Assembly: GCF_001486585.1 (NCBI RefSeq)
Contig: NZ_LN909042.1
Location: 124,001 to 188,000, forward strand
Direction of reading: 5' to 3'
DNA: 64,000 bases
DNA from: Paenibacillus senegalimassiliensis
Lineage (GTDB): Bacteria; Bacillota; Bacilli; Paenibacillales; Paenibacillaceae
Below the pieces are notes generated by a model. It made no database searches. It was not told the origin of the DNA and saw only the letters and a list, made by a program, of their open reading frames with translations. Shown here piece after piece: positions 8,941-17,183 of the stretch. The position numbers and the translations under genes were made by a program. How positions within the stretch are numbered: position 1 is the first letter of the stretch; each line of letters starts with the position of its first letter.

Positions 8941-9054
8941 AAATGGTCGATTTACGGGGGAAAGCCTAAAATTAACATGAGATTAGAGCTAGAATAAAAA
9001 GTGGACACCTCGTTAAGAGAAAAAGATAATAAAACTAACTGAGGAGGTGTTCAC

Positions 9055-9372
9055 ATGGGTGAGCAACGGAATCGCTATAACGAAGAATTCAAGAGACAAA
9101 CGGCCAAATATCTCCATGAACAGACGAAATCGGTGGAGGAAATTGCCTTAGAGATGGACATTCCCGCAAAGACGTTACATGTCTGGAAAGCCAAATATCG
9201 CGAGTTTAAGAACGAGTCCATCTCCAGTGTAGAACGGGTTCGAGAATTGGAACAACTCTTGAAAGAAAAGGAACGAGAGCTCCTTAAAAGCCAGGAACGT
9301 ATCTCTGATGTGGAAGAAGAACTTGCCATTGTAAAAAAAGCAGTGCACATCTTCAGCAAACCAAAGAGCTAA
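9055..9372 (+). CDS. IS3-family transposase OrfA
   Basis: 105 residues. The N-terminal YNEEFKRQTAKYLHEQTKSV with EEIALEMDIPAKTLHVWK is the helix-turn-helix typical of IS3-family OrfA (HTH_8 type). The C-terminal half is a leucine-zipper-like coiled coil rich in Glu and Lys. GAGGAGG precedes the ATG. Most ribosomes stop at 9372; a fraction should shift at the A-rich site 9333-9340 to make the OrfAB transposase. Confidence 0.95.
   Translation: MGEQRNRYNEEFKRQTAKYLHEQTKSVEEIALEMDIPAKTLHVWKAKYREFKNESISSVERVRELEQLLKEKERELLKSQERISDVEEELAIVKKAVHIFSKPKS
9333..9340 (+). promoter_or_regulatory. Programmed -1 frameshift site
   Basis: Seven A residues followed by G, which contains the slippery heptamer A AAA AAG, lie near the end of orfA. 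Shifting -1 here enters the orfB frame. That frame is open from 9333 through the orfB stop at 10244, so a fused transposase can be made. This is the arrangement expected for IS150-group elements. Confidence 0.85.
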
Positions 9373-10244
9373 GATTTCGTTTTATAGACAATCATCGCTC
9401 CGAGTTTTCTTTGGCGAAGATGTGCAAGGTATTTCAGGTTTGCCGGAGCGGTTACTACAAATGGCGGAAGAACAAGCCAAGCCAGCAGAAGCTGCGTAAG
9501 GCACACCTGCTAAAAAGAATAGCCTACCATTTCCATGATTCCGAGCAGCGTTATGGGGCTCCTAAAATTACGTATATGCTGAATCAGGAAGGGCTACTTG
9601 TCACGCAGAGAACCGTGGGTTTGTACATGCAAGAACTTGGTTTTCGCGCTTGTGTGGTGCGGAAATACAAGGTGCAAACGACGGATTCTACCCATGACTT
9701 GCCGATTGCTCCTAACTTCTTAAACCAGCAGTTTCACGTGAAGAAACCGAACCAAGTTTGGGTGACCGACATTACGTATATTCCTTGTAGAGAAGGTCGA
9801 TTGTACCTGGCCAGCGTCATGGACCTATGCACTCGTGAGATTGTAGGTTGGCGTTTGTATGACCGAATGACGACAGGACTTGTTTTGGATGCGCTGAAAG
9901 CGGCTTATGAAGCGAAACAGCCCCAAAAGGGGCTACTCCACCATTCGGATCGCGGGGCTCAATATGCCTCTCACGAGTACAGAGAACAACTCAACACGTA
10001 TCACATGACGGCCAGCATGAGCCGCAAAGGGAATTGTTATGATAATGCCTGTATAGAGTCTTTTCACAGCATTCTCAAGAAAGAGCTTATTTACTGCAAG
10101 CGATTCAAGACTAAGCAACAAGCCTACGATGAAATCTACCGCTATCTTGAGTTTTTCTACAACCGTAAACGTATCCACGGTTCACTTGGTTATTTATCGC
10201 CGGTTCGTTTTGCTGCACAGTTCAATAAGAGAAAAGTCGGCTAA
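9333..10244 (+). CDS. IS3-family transposase OrfB (rve integrase core)
   Basis: Expressed as the C-terminal part of an OrfAB fusion after the -1 shift; the first internal ATG is at 9411. The HTH_21-like region (YGAPKITYMLNQEGLLVTQR) is followed by the rve core. Its catalytic acids are D in VTDITYIPC, D in LLHHSDRGAQY and E in NACIESFHSILKKEL, giving the DDE triad. It cuts and joins the element's ends. It is intact and full length for the family. Confidence 0.95.
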   Translation, partial: KKSSAHLQQTKELRFRFIDNHRSEFSLAKMCKVFQVCRSGYYKWRKNKPSQQKLRKAHLLKRIAYHFHDSEQRYGAPKITYMLNQEGLLVTQRTVGLYMQELGFRACVVRKYKVQTTDSTHDLPIAPNFLNQQFHVKKPNQVWVTDITYIPCREGRLYLASVMDLCTREIVGWRLYDRMTTGLVLDALKAAYEAKQPQKGLLHHSDRGAQYASHEYREQLNTYHMTASMSRKGNCYDNACIESFHSILKKELIYCKRFKTKQQAYDEIYRYLEFFYNRKRIHGSLGYLSPVRFAAQFNKRKVG

Positions 10245-10264
10245 AGAGTGTCCACTTTCTTGAC

Positions 10265-10570
10265 AGAGGTCCAGATTTCCAGCTATATATGATATTTGGT
10301 GAAATACAGACGGATTAGCAGGAGGATTTCCTGTTAAAGGGTTATAAATGTTAAAGGGCGATAGAGGTGCATGGGTCTTTCGAGTTTTGAGTTGCTCCAT
10401 GGCAGGCTCATGCCAACCTCGGGTTGTTGTTTTGATTCGACTAGCCTTGCTTAATTTTAAAATCAGTGTTCGACACCTGCATCCATGCAGTTTTATTTAG
10501 CAAAATATGAAAATTGTATGTACGAAAGCACGCTTTTCTGTAAATACTTAGATGAAGAGTTGATGAAATA
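10265..10570. other. Noncoding gap between the insertion sequence and ahpC
   Basis: About 300 bases with no credible gene. It contains the diverged inverted REP-like unit at 10311-10346 and otherwise only AT-rich sequence leading to the ahpC promoter. Confidence 0.6.
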
Positions 10571-10572
10571 TA

Positions 10573-10611
10573 TTGATAACGATAATCATTGGTATAATAT
10601 AATGATTATAA
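10573..10611 (+). promoter_or_regulatory. ahpC promoter with Fur-like and PerR-like boxes
   Basis: Two -10 candidates (TATAAT at 10593 and 10598) follow TTGATA at 10573. A 19-base window at 10575-10593 matches 15 of 19 positions of the classical Fur box (GATAATGATAATCATTATC). A second window at 10597-10611, ATATAATGATTATAA, matches 13 of 14 defined positions of the PerR box TTATAATNATTATAA. Overlap with the -10 region predicts repression, relieved by peroxide or iron limitation. Confidence 0.75.
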
Positions 10612-10648
10612 ACAAAAAACCAAATGTTCCGAAAGGAGAGTTTATTTT

Positions 10649-11212
10649 ATGTCTTTGATTGGAAAAGAAGTATTGCCGTTTAACGCATCTGCTTATCACA
10701 ATGGGAAGTTTATCGAGGTATCCGAGGAGAACTTCAAGGGCAAATGGAGCGTAGTATGCTTCTACCCTGCTGACTTCACCTTTGTATGCCCTACGGAACT
10801 GGAGGATCTCCAAGACCAATATGCAACGCTGCAAGAGCTTGGCGTTGAAGTATATTCTGTATCCACCGATTCCCACTACGTGCACAAAGCATGGCATGAT
10901 AGCTCGGAAGCGATCGGTAAAGTAACTTACATCATGATCGGTGACCCATCCCACGTCATCTCCCGCAACTTTGACGTATTGATCGAAGAAGACGGTATGG
11001 CTGACCGCGGTACATTCATCATCGACCCGAACGGTGTGATTCAAGCGATTGAAATTACGGCTGGCGGCATCGGTCGCGATGCTAGCACATTGGTCGACAA
11101 GATCAAGGCTGCTCAATATGTTCATAATCATCCAGGAGAAGTATGCCCGGCGAAATGGAAAGAGGGCGGCGAAACCCTGAAACCAAGCCTTGACCTTGTT
11201 GGCAAAATTTAA
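10649..11212 (+). CDS. ahpC: Alkyl hydroperoxide reductase subunit C (2-Cys peroxiredoxin)
   Basis: 187 residues, the usual AhpC length. The peroxidatic cysteine is Cys47 in FVCPTE and the resolving cysteine is Cys166 in EVCPAKW. The enzyme reduces H2O2 and organic hydroperoxides in the cytoplasm and is recycled by AhpF, encoded 12 bases downstream. Start is an ATG behind GAAAGGAGAG. The upstream PerR-like box fits the known PerR control of ahpCF in Bacillus. Confidence 0.97.
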   Translation: MSLIGKEVLPFNASAYHNGKFIEVSEENFKGKWSVVCFYPADFTFVCPTELEDLQDQYATLQELGVEVYSVSTDSHYVHKAWHDSSEAIGKVTYIMIGDPSHVISRNFDVLIEEDGMADRGTFIIDPNGVIQAIEITAGGIGRDASTLVDKIKAAQYVHNHPGEVCPAKWKEGGETLKPSLDLVGKI

Positions 11213-11224
11213 GGAGAGTTTACT

Positions 11225-12754
11225 ATGAAACTGGACGCGGATATCAAACAACAACTGGAGCAATACCTTCAGCTTCTGGAAGGCGACATTCTGCTGAAAG
11301 TCAGTGCAGGAAGCGATTCGGTATCTCAGGACATGTTGGACCTGGTTCATGAACTGGCCGGCATGTCAGGTAGAATCACGGTTGAGACCGCCTCCTTGCC
11401 CAGAACTCCAGGCTTTAGCGTGAACCGTCAAGGCGAGGATATGGGGATTACCTTTGCCGGTGTTCCGTTAGGACATGAATTCACTTCCCTGGTGCTGGCC
11501 TTGCTGCAAGTCAGCGGCAGACCACCAAAGGTGGAGCAAAGTGTGATTGACCAAATCAAGGGTATTCAAGGCGAATACCGCTTTGAGACCTATGTAAGCT
11601 TGTCCTGCCATAATTGTCCGGATGTCGTTCAGGCGCTGAACCTGATGAGTGTCCTGAACCCGGGCATTTCCCATACGATGATTGATGGGGCGGCTTATAA
11701 GGAAGAAGTCGAGAGCAAGGAAATTCTGGCCGTGCCTACGGTTCATCTGAATGGGGAACTGTTCGGTAACGGACGGATGACCATCGAGGATATCCTGGGG
11801 AAGCTGGGAACTTCGGATGCTTCCGAATTTGACAATAAAGAGCCGTATGACGTGCTGGTAGTTGGCGGTGGTCCGGCTGGAGCGAGTGCGGCGATCTACG
11901 CAGCGCGCAAAGGCATCCGTACCGGGATCGTTGCTGAACGCTTTGGCGGTCAAGTCAATGATACCCTCGGTATTGAGAACTTCATTAGCGTGAAGTATAC
12001 GGAAGGGCCCAAGCTGGCGGCAAGCCTGGAAGAGCATGCGAAGGAATACAACATCGACATTATGAAGGGTCAGCTTGCCAAACGTCTGGAGAAGAAGGAA
12101 CTCGTGGAGCTTGAATTGGAAAATGGCGCGGTGCTGAAGAGCAAGACGGTCATTATCTCCACAGGGGCCCGGTGGCGCAACATCGGTGTTCCTGGCGAAG
12201 CAGAGTTCAAGAACAAGGGCGTGGCGTATTGTCCGCATTGTGATGGTCCCTTATTCGCAGGCAAGCATGTAGCCGTCGTGGGCGGAGGCAACTCCGGTAT
12301 TGAGGCGGCTATCGACCTGGCCGGTGTGGCGTCGCATGTAACCGTCCTGGAGTTCATGCCAGAACTGAAGGCGGATTCGGTCTTGCAGGATCGTCTGAAT
12401 AGCCTGTCCAATACTACGGTTATCAAGAACGCTCAAGTTAAGGAAATCACCGGCACCAGCAAGGTGAATGGCGTGACCTATGTTGAGCGTGAAAGTGGTG
12501 AGGAGAAGCATATCGAGCTTGAAGGGGTGTTCGTGCAGATCGGTCTTGTGCCGAACACGGATTGGCTGGATGGTGCGCTCGAACGTACGAAGATGGGCGA
12601 GATCATCGTAGACAACCACGGGGCAACCACAATCCCTGGCGTATTTGCCGCAGGGGATTGCACTAACTCGCCTTACAAGCAGATCATTATTTCCATGGGG
12701 TCTGGCGCAACAGCGGCCTTGGGTGCGTTCGACTATATGATTCGCAACCAATAA
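11225..12754 (+). CDS. ahpF: Alkyl hydroperoxide reductase subunit F (NADH-dependent AhpC reductase)
   Basis: 509 residues. The N-terminal thioredoxin-like double domain has the CxxC pair Cys128/Cys131 (SCHNCPD). A linker leads to a thioredoxin-reductase-like half with the FAD site VVGGGPAGASAAIYAARKG, redox-active Cys336/Cys339 (YCPHCDGP), the NADH site VVGGGNSGIEAAIDLAG and the C-terminal FAD motif GVFAAGDCT. It passes electrons from NADH to AhpC. It forms an operon with ahpC and ends just before a strong terminator. Confidence 0.97.
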   Translation: MKLDADIKQQLEQYLQLLEGDILLKVSAGSDSVSQDMLDLVHELAGMSGRITVETASLPRTPGFSVNRQGEDMGITFAGVPLGHEFTSLVLALLQVSGRPPKVEQSVIDQIKGIQGEYRFETYVSLSCHNCPDVVQALNLMSVLNPGISHTMIDGAAYKEEVESKEILAVPTVHLNGELFGNGRMTIEDILGKLGTSDASEFDNKEPYDVLVVGGGPAGASAAIYAARKGIRTGIVAERFGGQVNDTLGIENFISVKYTEGPKLAASLEEHAKEYNIDIMKGQLAKRLEKKELVELELENGAVLKSKTVIISTGARWRNIGVPGEAEFKNKGVAYCPHCDGPLFAGKHVAVVGGGNSGIEAAIDLAGVASHVTVLEFMPELKADSVLQDRLNSLSNTTVIKNAQVKEITGTSKVNGVTYVERESGEEKHIELEGVFVQIGLVPNTDWLDGALERTKMGEIIVDNHGATTIPGVFAAGDCTNSPYKQIIISMGSGATAALGAFDYMIRNQ

Positions 12755-12805
12755 GCGATAAGCAGATCAGGTCTTCCATGTTCGGATGAACGATATAGCA
12801 AGAGG

Positions 12806-12848
12806 AACGGCGGTGTGGGGAGCAATCCCCGGCACCGCCGTTTTTTTA
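12806..12848 (+). terminator. Rho-independent terminator of ahpCF
   Basis: The long GC-rich stem AACGGCGGTG / CACCGCCGTT, with an inner TGGGGA/TCCCC pairing and a GCAA loop, is followed by a run of seven T. The convergent xylanase gene starts its 3' end shortly after. Confidence 0.9.
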
Positions 12849-12883
12849 TCAGTCCGTACATCTAGAGGTTCATCATCATGCTT

Positions 12884-15604
12884 TTACGAGCCACAATTCC
12901 CGGGGGCCGGCTTGCCAGTCAAGGTCAGAACTCCATAAATCGAAGTGTCCTGATATCCGTTGCCGGTCGTGTCGTTCCAGGTGGCGATGCTTTGGCGCAT
13001 ACCATCCTTGGCATCGTTGATTTGGGCGTCGAAGCCGATTTCCACGCCGTTGGCCGGGGAGATCGACCGGAACGGAATTCTTGCTTCGACCGTATAGCTT
13101 GTGCCTGACACGGTGACGGACGAGAGGAAGCCACCTCCAATGCTCACCGGATTAAAGGAGGTTTCATTATCGAAGTTGATCCGGTACTGTCCATCGTCGG
13201 CCTGGTAGAACGGGGTTTTGGCATTGTTTTCGTCCAGGAAAATTTCGGCGGAGTCCTGCTCCCAAGCATTAGCGTTAGTCTTGTCTAGCTGTGCGTCATT
13301 TACCTGGATCAGTACATACAAATACTGGTCATCCCATAGAGCTCTGGCCGTTCCGCTGGCGCCTTCCCAGGCCAGTTGATAGCGGTCGATGTGGATAGCC
13401 GGGGCTGCATTCCATATGGCGTCCACAATTCCGTCCATCGTCGGGGTGCCGTAGCTGGCCGTCGACTGGCGCGCCTCCGGCAACTCGGGCTGATGCTCGT
13501 CGATGAATTTGTCCGGGTCGATGACGCCATAGTAAGCCGGTTTGGCTTGCAGGTTCTTATCAAACAGCAACGGATTGGATGAAGCCCGCCAGCTTGTAGC
13601 GTCGTCTAGTCCCCAGAAGGTCACGCGGCTGATCTGGTCCGTATGCTCCCGGAAAAGGTTCATCAATTGAGCGTACAAGAAGCCTTGAGCGTTCGCCAGA
13701 GGCTCGGATAATTCGTAGTTGCTGCCTGCCTGAATATCCAATTCAGTGATGCTGACCTCTACGCCCAGGGAAAGGAACTGCTCCAGAGACAGCCTGACAT
13801 TATGCGGATTTGTATTCAGGTTGTAGTGTCCTTGCATACCTATGCCATCGATCAGGAGCTTGCCGGGGTGCGTTAGCGCATAGCGGTCGTTCAACTCCTG
13901 CACCATGCTGTAAATGGCGTCGGCCTTGTTCCGGTTATCCTCGTTATAGTCGTTGTAATATAGCTTGATATCCCACTCAGGATGATCATCCAGCACCTCC
14001 CGGGCGGCGAGGAACGCTTGCTCTACATAGTCCGGGCCAATAGCTTGGTACCAGGGCGATGTGCGGAGCGCTGCCTCCCAGTTGGTTGGGCTAGGCGGGT
14101 TATCATTCATGGCTTCATTCACCACATCCCAGGAGATCACGTTATCGCCAAAATGCTCCATGACGGTCTGGATATGGGTTCGTAGATTTAGAAGTGCCTC
14201 CGCACGCCCCAAGGGGACGGTTTGACCTTGCGCATTGGTCGTTGTATTCATCCAGGCAGGGGATTGCTGATGCCATACCAGCACATGTCCATGCATATTC
14301 ATCCCGGCGCCCCTTACCGTGTTGATCATGGCGTCGGCTTCGGCAAATGTAAAGTTGCCTTGGGTCCGTTGCAAGGCGTCCGGCTTCATGGCGTTGCCCG
14401 CCGTGGCGGTGTTGTAGTGCATGTTCAGCAGTTCTAAGCGTACTCCCTCCAAATCCTCTGCCGAAATGGCACTACCGATCAGGAAATCATCTTCGTAAGC
14501 CTCCTTAAGCGGAAGCAGGTCCTTGTCGATGTCGATCGGCCCAGCGCCCGTGCTCTCAAAGCGGATGTCATCGATATAGAAAGAGGCGGTGGCGTTGTTT
14601 GAGCTTTCGGCATATATCGTCAAAAATTCCCCTCCCACACTGTTGTATCGATATGTTCCTTCATATAGGACCCAACCGTCAGCGGTACGGATGGTCTTGG
14701 CTGCCAAAGCTACGTAATTAGCGGAGCTGCCGTTACCGATTTGGGTGGACAGTTGGATTTGTGAGCTTTCAGGCTCAATCAGCTTGATCCACGCAGAAAT
14801 CTTGTACTCCTCGCCCAGGTTCACATAGGATTCTACGCGCAGCGCCGGCCCGTGCCAGGTACTGCTCCGTCCTTCCACCTTCAAGGCCCGCGAGCCGCCC
14901 GGCGTGTGATTATCCTCCGTGGTGACGGTTAACATCTCGGACCCGGCTCTCCCCGTGAAGCCGCCGGTGGTTCCATCTTCAAAGGTGATGGCTTCGAACG
15001 GTAAAGCCGGCTCTCTAGGGGGTTCTTCTCCACCTGAGCCTGTCTCGGCAGTAATCAGAATATTCCCGATATAGAAGGGCACCCCGGCTCCGGCGTCATT
15101 GGATTGAATCCGCAGTGCGATATCTTTACCGGTGTCTACAGTGAATTCTTTGCTCAGTGTCAGAGGGCTGCCAGCAACAAAGGGCTTGCCATCCAGCCAA
15201 CCGTAGCTGTTGACGGTTTGCAGAAAGGCTTGCGCTCCGTCCGGCACACTGACATCCGCGTCTACATAGATGGACACGGTGACGGTATAGGTGCTTCCAT
15301 GTTCCAGCCCGATGTCTTCGAACCGGAAGTCAGCACCATCCCAGTTGTTAGCTCGCCCGCCCACATGGAGGGCGGTTCCGTCCTCATTGCCTGTATAGAA
15401 CTTGCTGGTGACTGCGGTCAAGGCGGCTCCGCCTGACTGCACCGCAACGCCTTTGCCACCCGTAAAGTCTTCATGATACACCGTTGTCGTGTCACTTAGG
15501 GTCAGGTCCGTCCCGGCCTGGGCCACGGTAGCCAGCCATCCTGATGGAATTAGCAAAGCTGCGGCGAGTAATAGCGAGACGGCATGCTTCATGCTTTTCA
15601 ACAT
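12884..15604 (-). CDS. Secreted modular endo-1,4-beta-xylanase (CBM22-CBM22-GH10-CBM9)
   Basis: 906 residues. A signal peptide occupies about residues 1-30 (hydrophobic core, VAQAG). Two CBM22-like xylan-binding modules follow at about 40-185 and 205-350. The GH10 barrel spans about 365-705, with acid/base Glu near 496 ([10 protein letters not shown]) and nucleophile Glu near 621 (VSITELDIQ). A CBM9-like module ends the protein at about 725-895. The enzyme hydrolyses xylan outside the cell. Many Paenibacillus homologues carry a second CBM9 and S-layer-homology repeats; this one stops after the first CBM9, so it is probably released rather than anchored. GAGGGGAAG precedes the ATG, and a cre-like site lies in the leader. 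No xylan importer is adjacent. Confidence 0.93.
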   Translation of the reverse strand: MLKSMKHAVSLLLAAALLIPSGWLATVAQAGTDLTLSDTTTVYHEDFTGGKGVAVQSGGAALTAVTSKFYTGNEDGTALHVGGRANNWDGADFRFEDIGLEHGSTYTVTVSIYVDADVSVPDGAQAFLQTVNSYGWLDGKPFVAGSPLTLSKEFTVDTGKDIALRIQSNDAGAGVPFYIGNILITAETGSGGEEPPREPALPFEAITFEDGTTGGFTGRAGSEMLTVTTEDNHTPGGSRALKVEGRSSTWHGPALRVESYVNLGEEYKISAWIKLIEPESSQIQLSTQIGNGSSANYVALAAKTIRTADGWVLYEGTYRYNSVGGEFLTIYAESSNNATASFYIDDIRFESTGAGPIDIDKDLLPLKEAYEDDFLIGSAISAEDLEGVRLELLNMHYNTATAGNAMKPDALQRTQGNFTFAEADAMINTVRGAGMNMHGHVLVWHQQSPAWMNTTTNAQGQTVPLGRAEALLNLRTHIQTVMEHFGDNVISWDVVNEAMNDNPPSPTNWEAALRTSPWYQAIGPDYVEQAFLAAREVLDDHPEWDIKLYYNDYNEDNRNKADAIYSMVQELNDRYALTHPGKLLIDGIGMQGHYNLNTNPHNVRLSLEQFLSLGVEVSITELDIQAGSNYELSEPLANAQGFLYAQLMNLFREHTDQISRVTFWGLDDATSWRASSNPLLFDKNLQAKPAYYGVIDPDKFIDEHQPELPEARQSTASYGTPTMDGIVDAIWNAAPAIHIDRYQLAWEGASGTARALWDDQYLYVLIQVNDAQLDKTNANAWEQDSAEIFLDENNAKTPFYQADDGQYRINFDNETSFNPVSIGGGFLSSVTVSGTSYTVEARIPFRSISPANGVEIGFDAQINDAKDGMRQSIATWNDTTGNGYQDTSIYGVLTLTGKPAPGNCGS

Positions 15605-15639
15605 TCACTCACTTCCCCTCAATTATTGGATTAAACAAA

Positions 15640-15653
15640 ATAAAACGCTTACA
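15640..15653 (-). promoter_or_regulatory. cre-like site upstream of the xylanase
   Basis: Read on the minus strand the site is TGTAAGCGTTTTAT. It fits the CcpA operator pattern (TGWAANCGNTNWCA) except at the last two positions. Near-identical sites lie before the six-hairpin gene, the GH53 galactanase and the galactan importer, suggesting shared carbon catabolite repression. Confidence 0.6.
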
Positions 15654-15784
15654 TTTTGTTAAAGCATCCCTCCTTTATATCCAAATGATACCATTTTATA
15701 GATTGGTAGACTTTCTACAGATTAAAGGTGAACCCTTGCTTTTCTTAGGTGATAAGGGGAATCATGCGGGTTGCTGCCCAAATC

Positions 15785-15835
15785 AAAGCAGAAGCCTCCT
15801 TATCCACTTAATGAAGGTGGGGGAGGCTTCTGCTT
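15785..15835 (-). terminator. Probable terminator after the beta-CASP gene
   Basis: A 14-bp perfect stem AAGCAGAAGCCTCC / GGAGGCTTCTGCTT closes over a 22-base loop. On the minus strand it is followed by a short T-rich stretch. It lies between the beta-CASP gene and the xylanase leader. Confidence 0.65.
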
Positions 15836-15866
15836 GAATGCGAGTAGGGGGAGGTTGATCCAATGC

Positions 15867-17183
15867 TTAGAACCATAGCTCCTCGCTAGCCGACAGTGAA
15901 TGAATTTGTGTTTGCACATTCCGGGCCGCAACGTCATTCAGCAATTGATGTCTTAGCTGGTCCGTTTCTTCCTTGGCCGCATGAACCAGCACATTGTGCC
16001 GTGCGGGAATGGTTGAGAGCATCCGTCGCACATCCTCATAGCCTTGATGGACCTTGTACCTACGCTTTTGTACTTCACAGGCCCCATACTCTTCTGGTGC
16101 TTGCAGCAGTTGGTCGGCGAAGGTTCCTTTGGCTGCATGACCTGTCAGCAATATCAGATTGCGAGAATCCGCACGTAGCTGATCATAATACCAACGGGCA
16201 AGCCTGGATTGCATCATGCCGTCGGTGATGAACCAGATGGAGGAATCCAGAGTTCTTAACCAGTGAATTCGCTGGGCTTCGCTATCTGGAACGAGCAGAT
16301 CGTCCCGACGTAGGAAGTGCTCCAGTTGGCTTATCAATTCCTGTCCGGTGGAGTCAGCATATTGACGTAGCCATTCGGGATGGTGGAGCAGCCGCTCCAT
16401 ACCGCCTAGCAACCCCTGCTCGATAACAATGGGGTAATCTCTGTAAGTCTTATATGCCCATAGCAGCATTTCTTGACCCCGTCCTGTCGTCGGTACTGGA
16501 AGGAGAACCTTGCCTCCGCGCAAGAGGGTGCTGCTAATCGTGGTCTCCAGTGTATTCAGCTTGTCCTGCTGGGATTCTGTGTCTGTGCCATAAGCCGCAT
16601 CAATAATTGCCAAATCGGCATAACTGGCTGATGAACCTGGACTGTCATCCCCAAGCAGCATCGATTCAGCGGTATAATCCCCCGAGTAGAAGATAACTTT
16701 CCCCTCGACCCGGAGCAGCAGCCAGACCGATCCGGCCATATGACCGCTGCGTCCCCACATCGCTTGAACCCCGGGGATCGCTTCGAACCATGTTAATTTA
16801 TCGGCCTCCCGGTCCAGGAAGCGGTAACGGATGGAACGATAGTCTGTATCCTCATAGGGAAGAGAAGCACCCCATTGCTTGGCAAACGTACTCCAGCTAT
16901 GAAAATAGCCTTCTACCTGGGCTGCTGTCTCCTGTGTCGTCCAGACTTCTCCCTGATAGCCCATGCGGTATAAGATCGGAATCGCTACCGAATGATCCTC
17001 ATGAGCGTGTGACAGAAATACAGCGTTCAGCCTGGGAACCAGCTCCGGTTCCATCAGCGGATATTCTCCGGTGCCTTCTCGTTTGACGCCACAATCCAGT
17101 AGCAGATGGATTCGGCTACTGCTGAGTACATAAGCGGAGCGGCCATGTTCACCAGCGCCGCCCCAAATCTTAAGCTTCATCAT
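15867..17183 (-). CDS. MBL-fold beta-CASP-like hydrolase in an ABC importer operon
   Basis: About 438 residues. FLSHAHEDHS is the HxHxDH metal site of the metallo-beta-lactamase fold. GHMAGSVWLL and the acidic FYSGDYT supply further ligands, and the middle PVPTTGRGQEMLL matches the beta-CASP insertion. LLTGHAAKGT and NVLVHAAKEE are the C-terminal histidine motifs. The family includes RNA-processing nucleases (RNase J, CPSF-73) and small phosphodiesterases. The ATG overlaps the permease stop, so it is co-expressed with the importer. It is probably a cytoplasmic hydrolase for the imported substrate; that is inference, and an RNA-processing role is the alternative. Confidence 0.85.
   Translation of the reverse strand: MMKLKIWGGAGEHGRSAYVLSSSRIHLLLDCGVKREGTGEYPLMEPELVPRLNAVFLSHAHEDHSVAIPILYRMGYQGEVWTTQETAAQVEGYFHSWSTFAKQWGASLPYEDTDYRSIRYRFLDREADKLTWFEAIPGVQAMWGRSGHMAGSVWLLLRVEGKVIFYSGDYTAESMLLGDDSPGSSASYADLAIIDAAYGTDTESQQDKLNTLETTISSTLLRGGKVLLPVPTTGRGQEMLLWAYKTYRDYPIVIEQGLLGGMERLLHHPEWLRQYADSTGQELISQLEHFLRRDDLLVPDSEAQRIHWLRTLDSSIWFITDGMMQSRLARWYYDQLRADSRNLILLTGHAAKGTFADQLLQAPEEYGACEVQKRRYKVHQGYEDVRRMLSTIPARHNVLVHAAKEETDQLRHQLLNDVAARNVQTQIHSLSASEELWF

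Larger units (their letters stand above)
8989..10264 (+). mobile_element. IS3-family (IS150-like) insertion sequence
   Basis: The element carries overlapping orfA and orfB with a DDE integrase core. Ends share AAAAAGTGGACAC (left, 8996-9008) and, reverse-complemented, AGAAAGTGGACAC (right, near 10246-10260). AGAG occurs just outside both proposed ends (8985-8988 and 10265-10268) and is a candidate 4-bp target duplication. The exact ends are uncertain by a few bases because the left and right repeats do not align without a gap. Both orfs are intact, so the copy may be active. Confidence 0.85.

Noticed and set aside
10586..11350. 254-residue minus-strand open frame over ahpC
   Set aside because: Antisense to ahpC and its promoter, with no known motif. 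It is a shadow frame.
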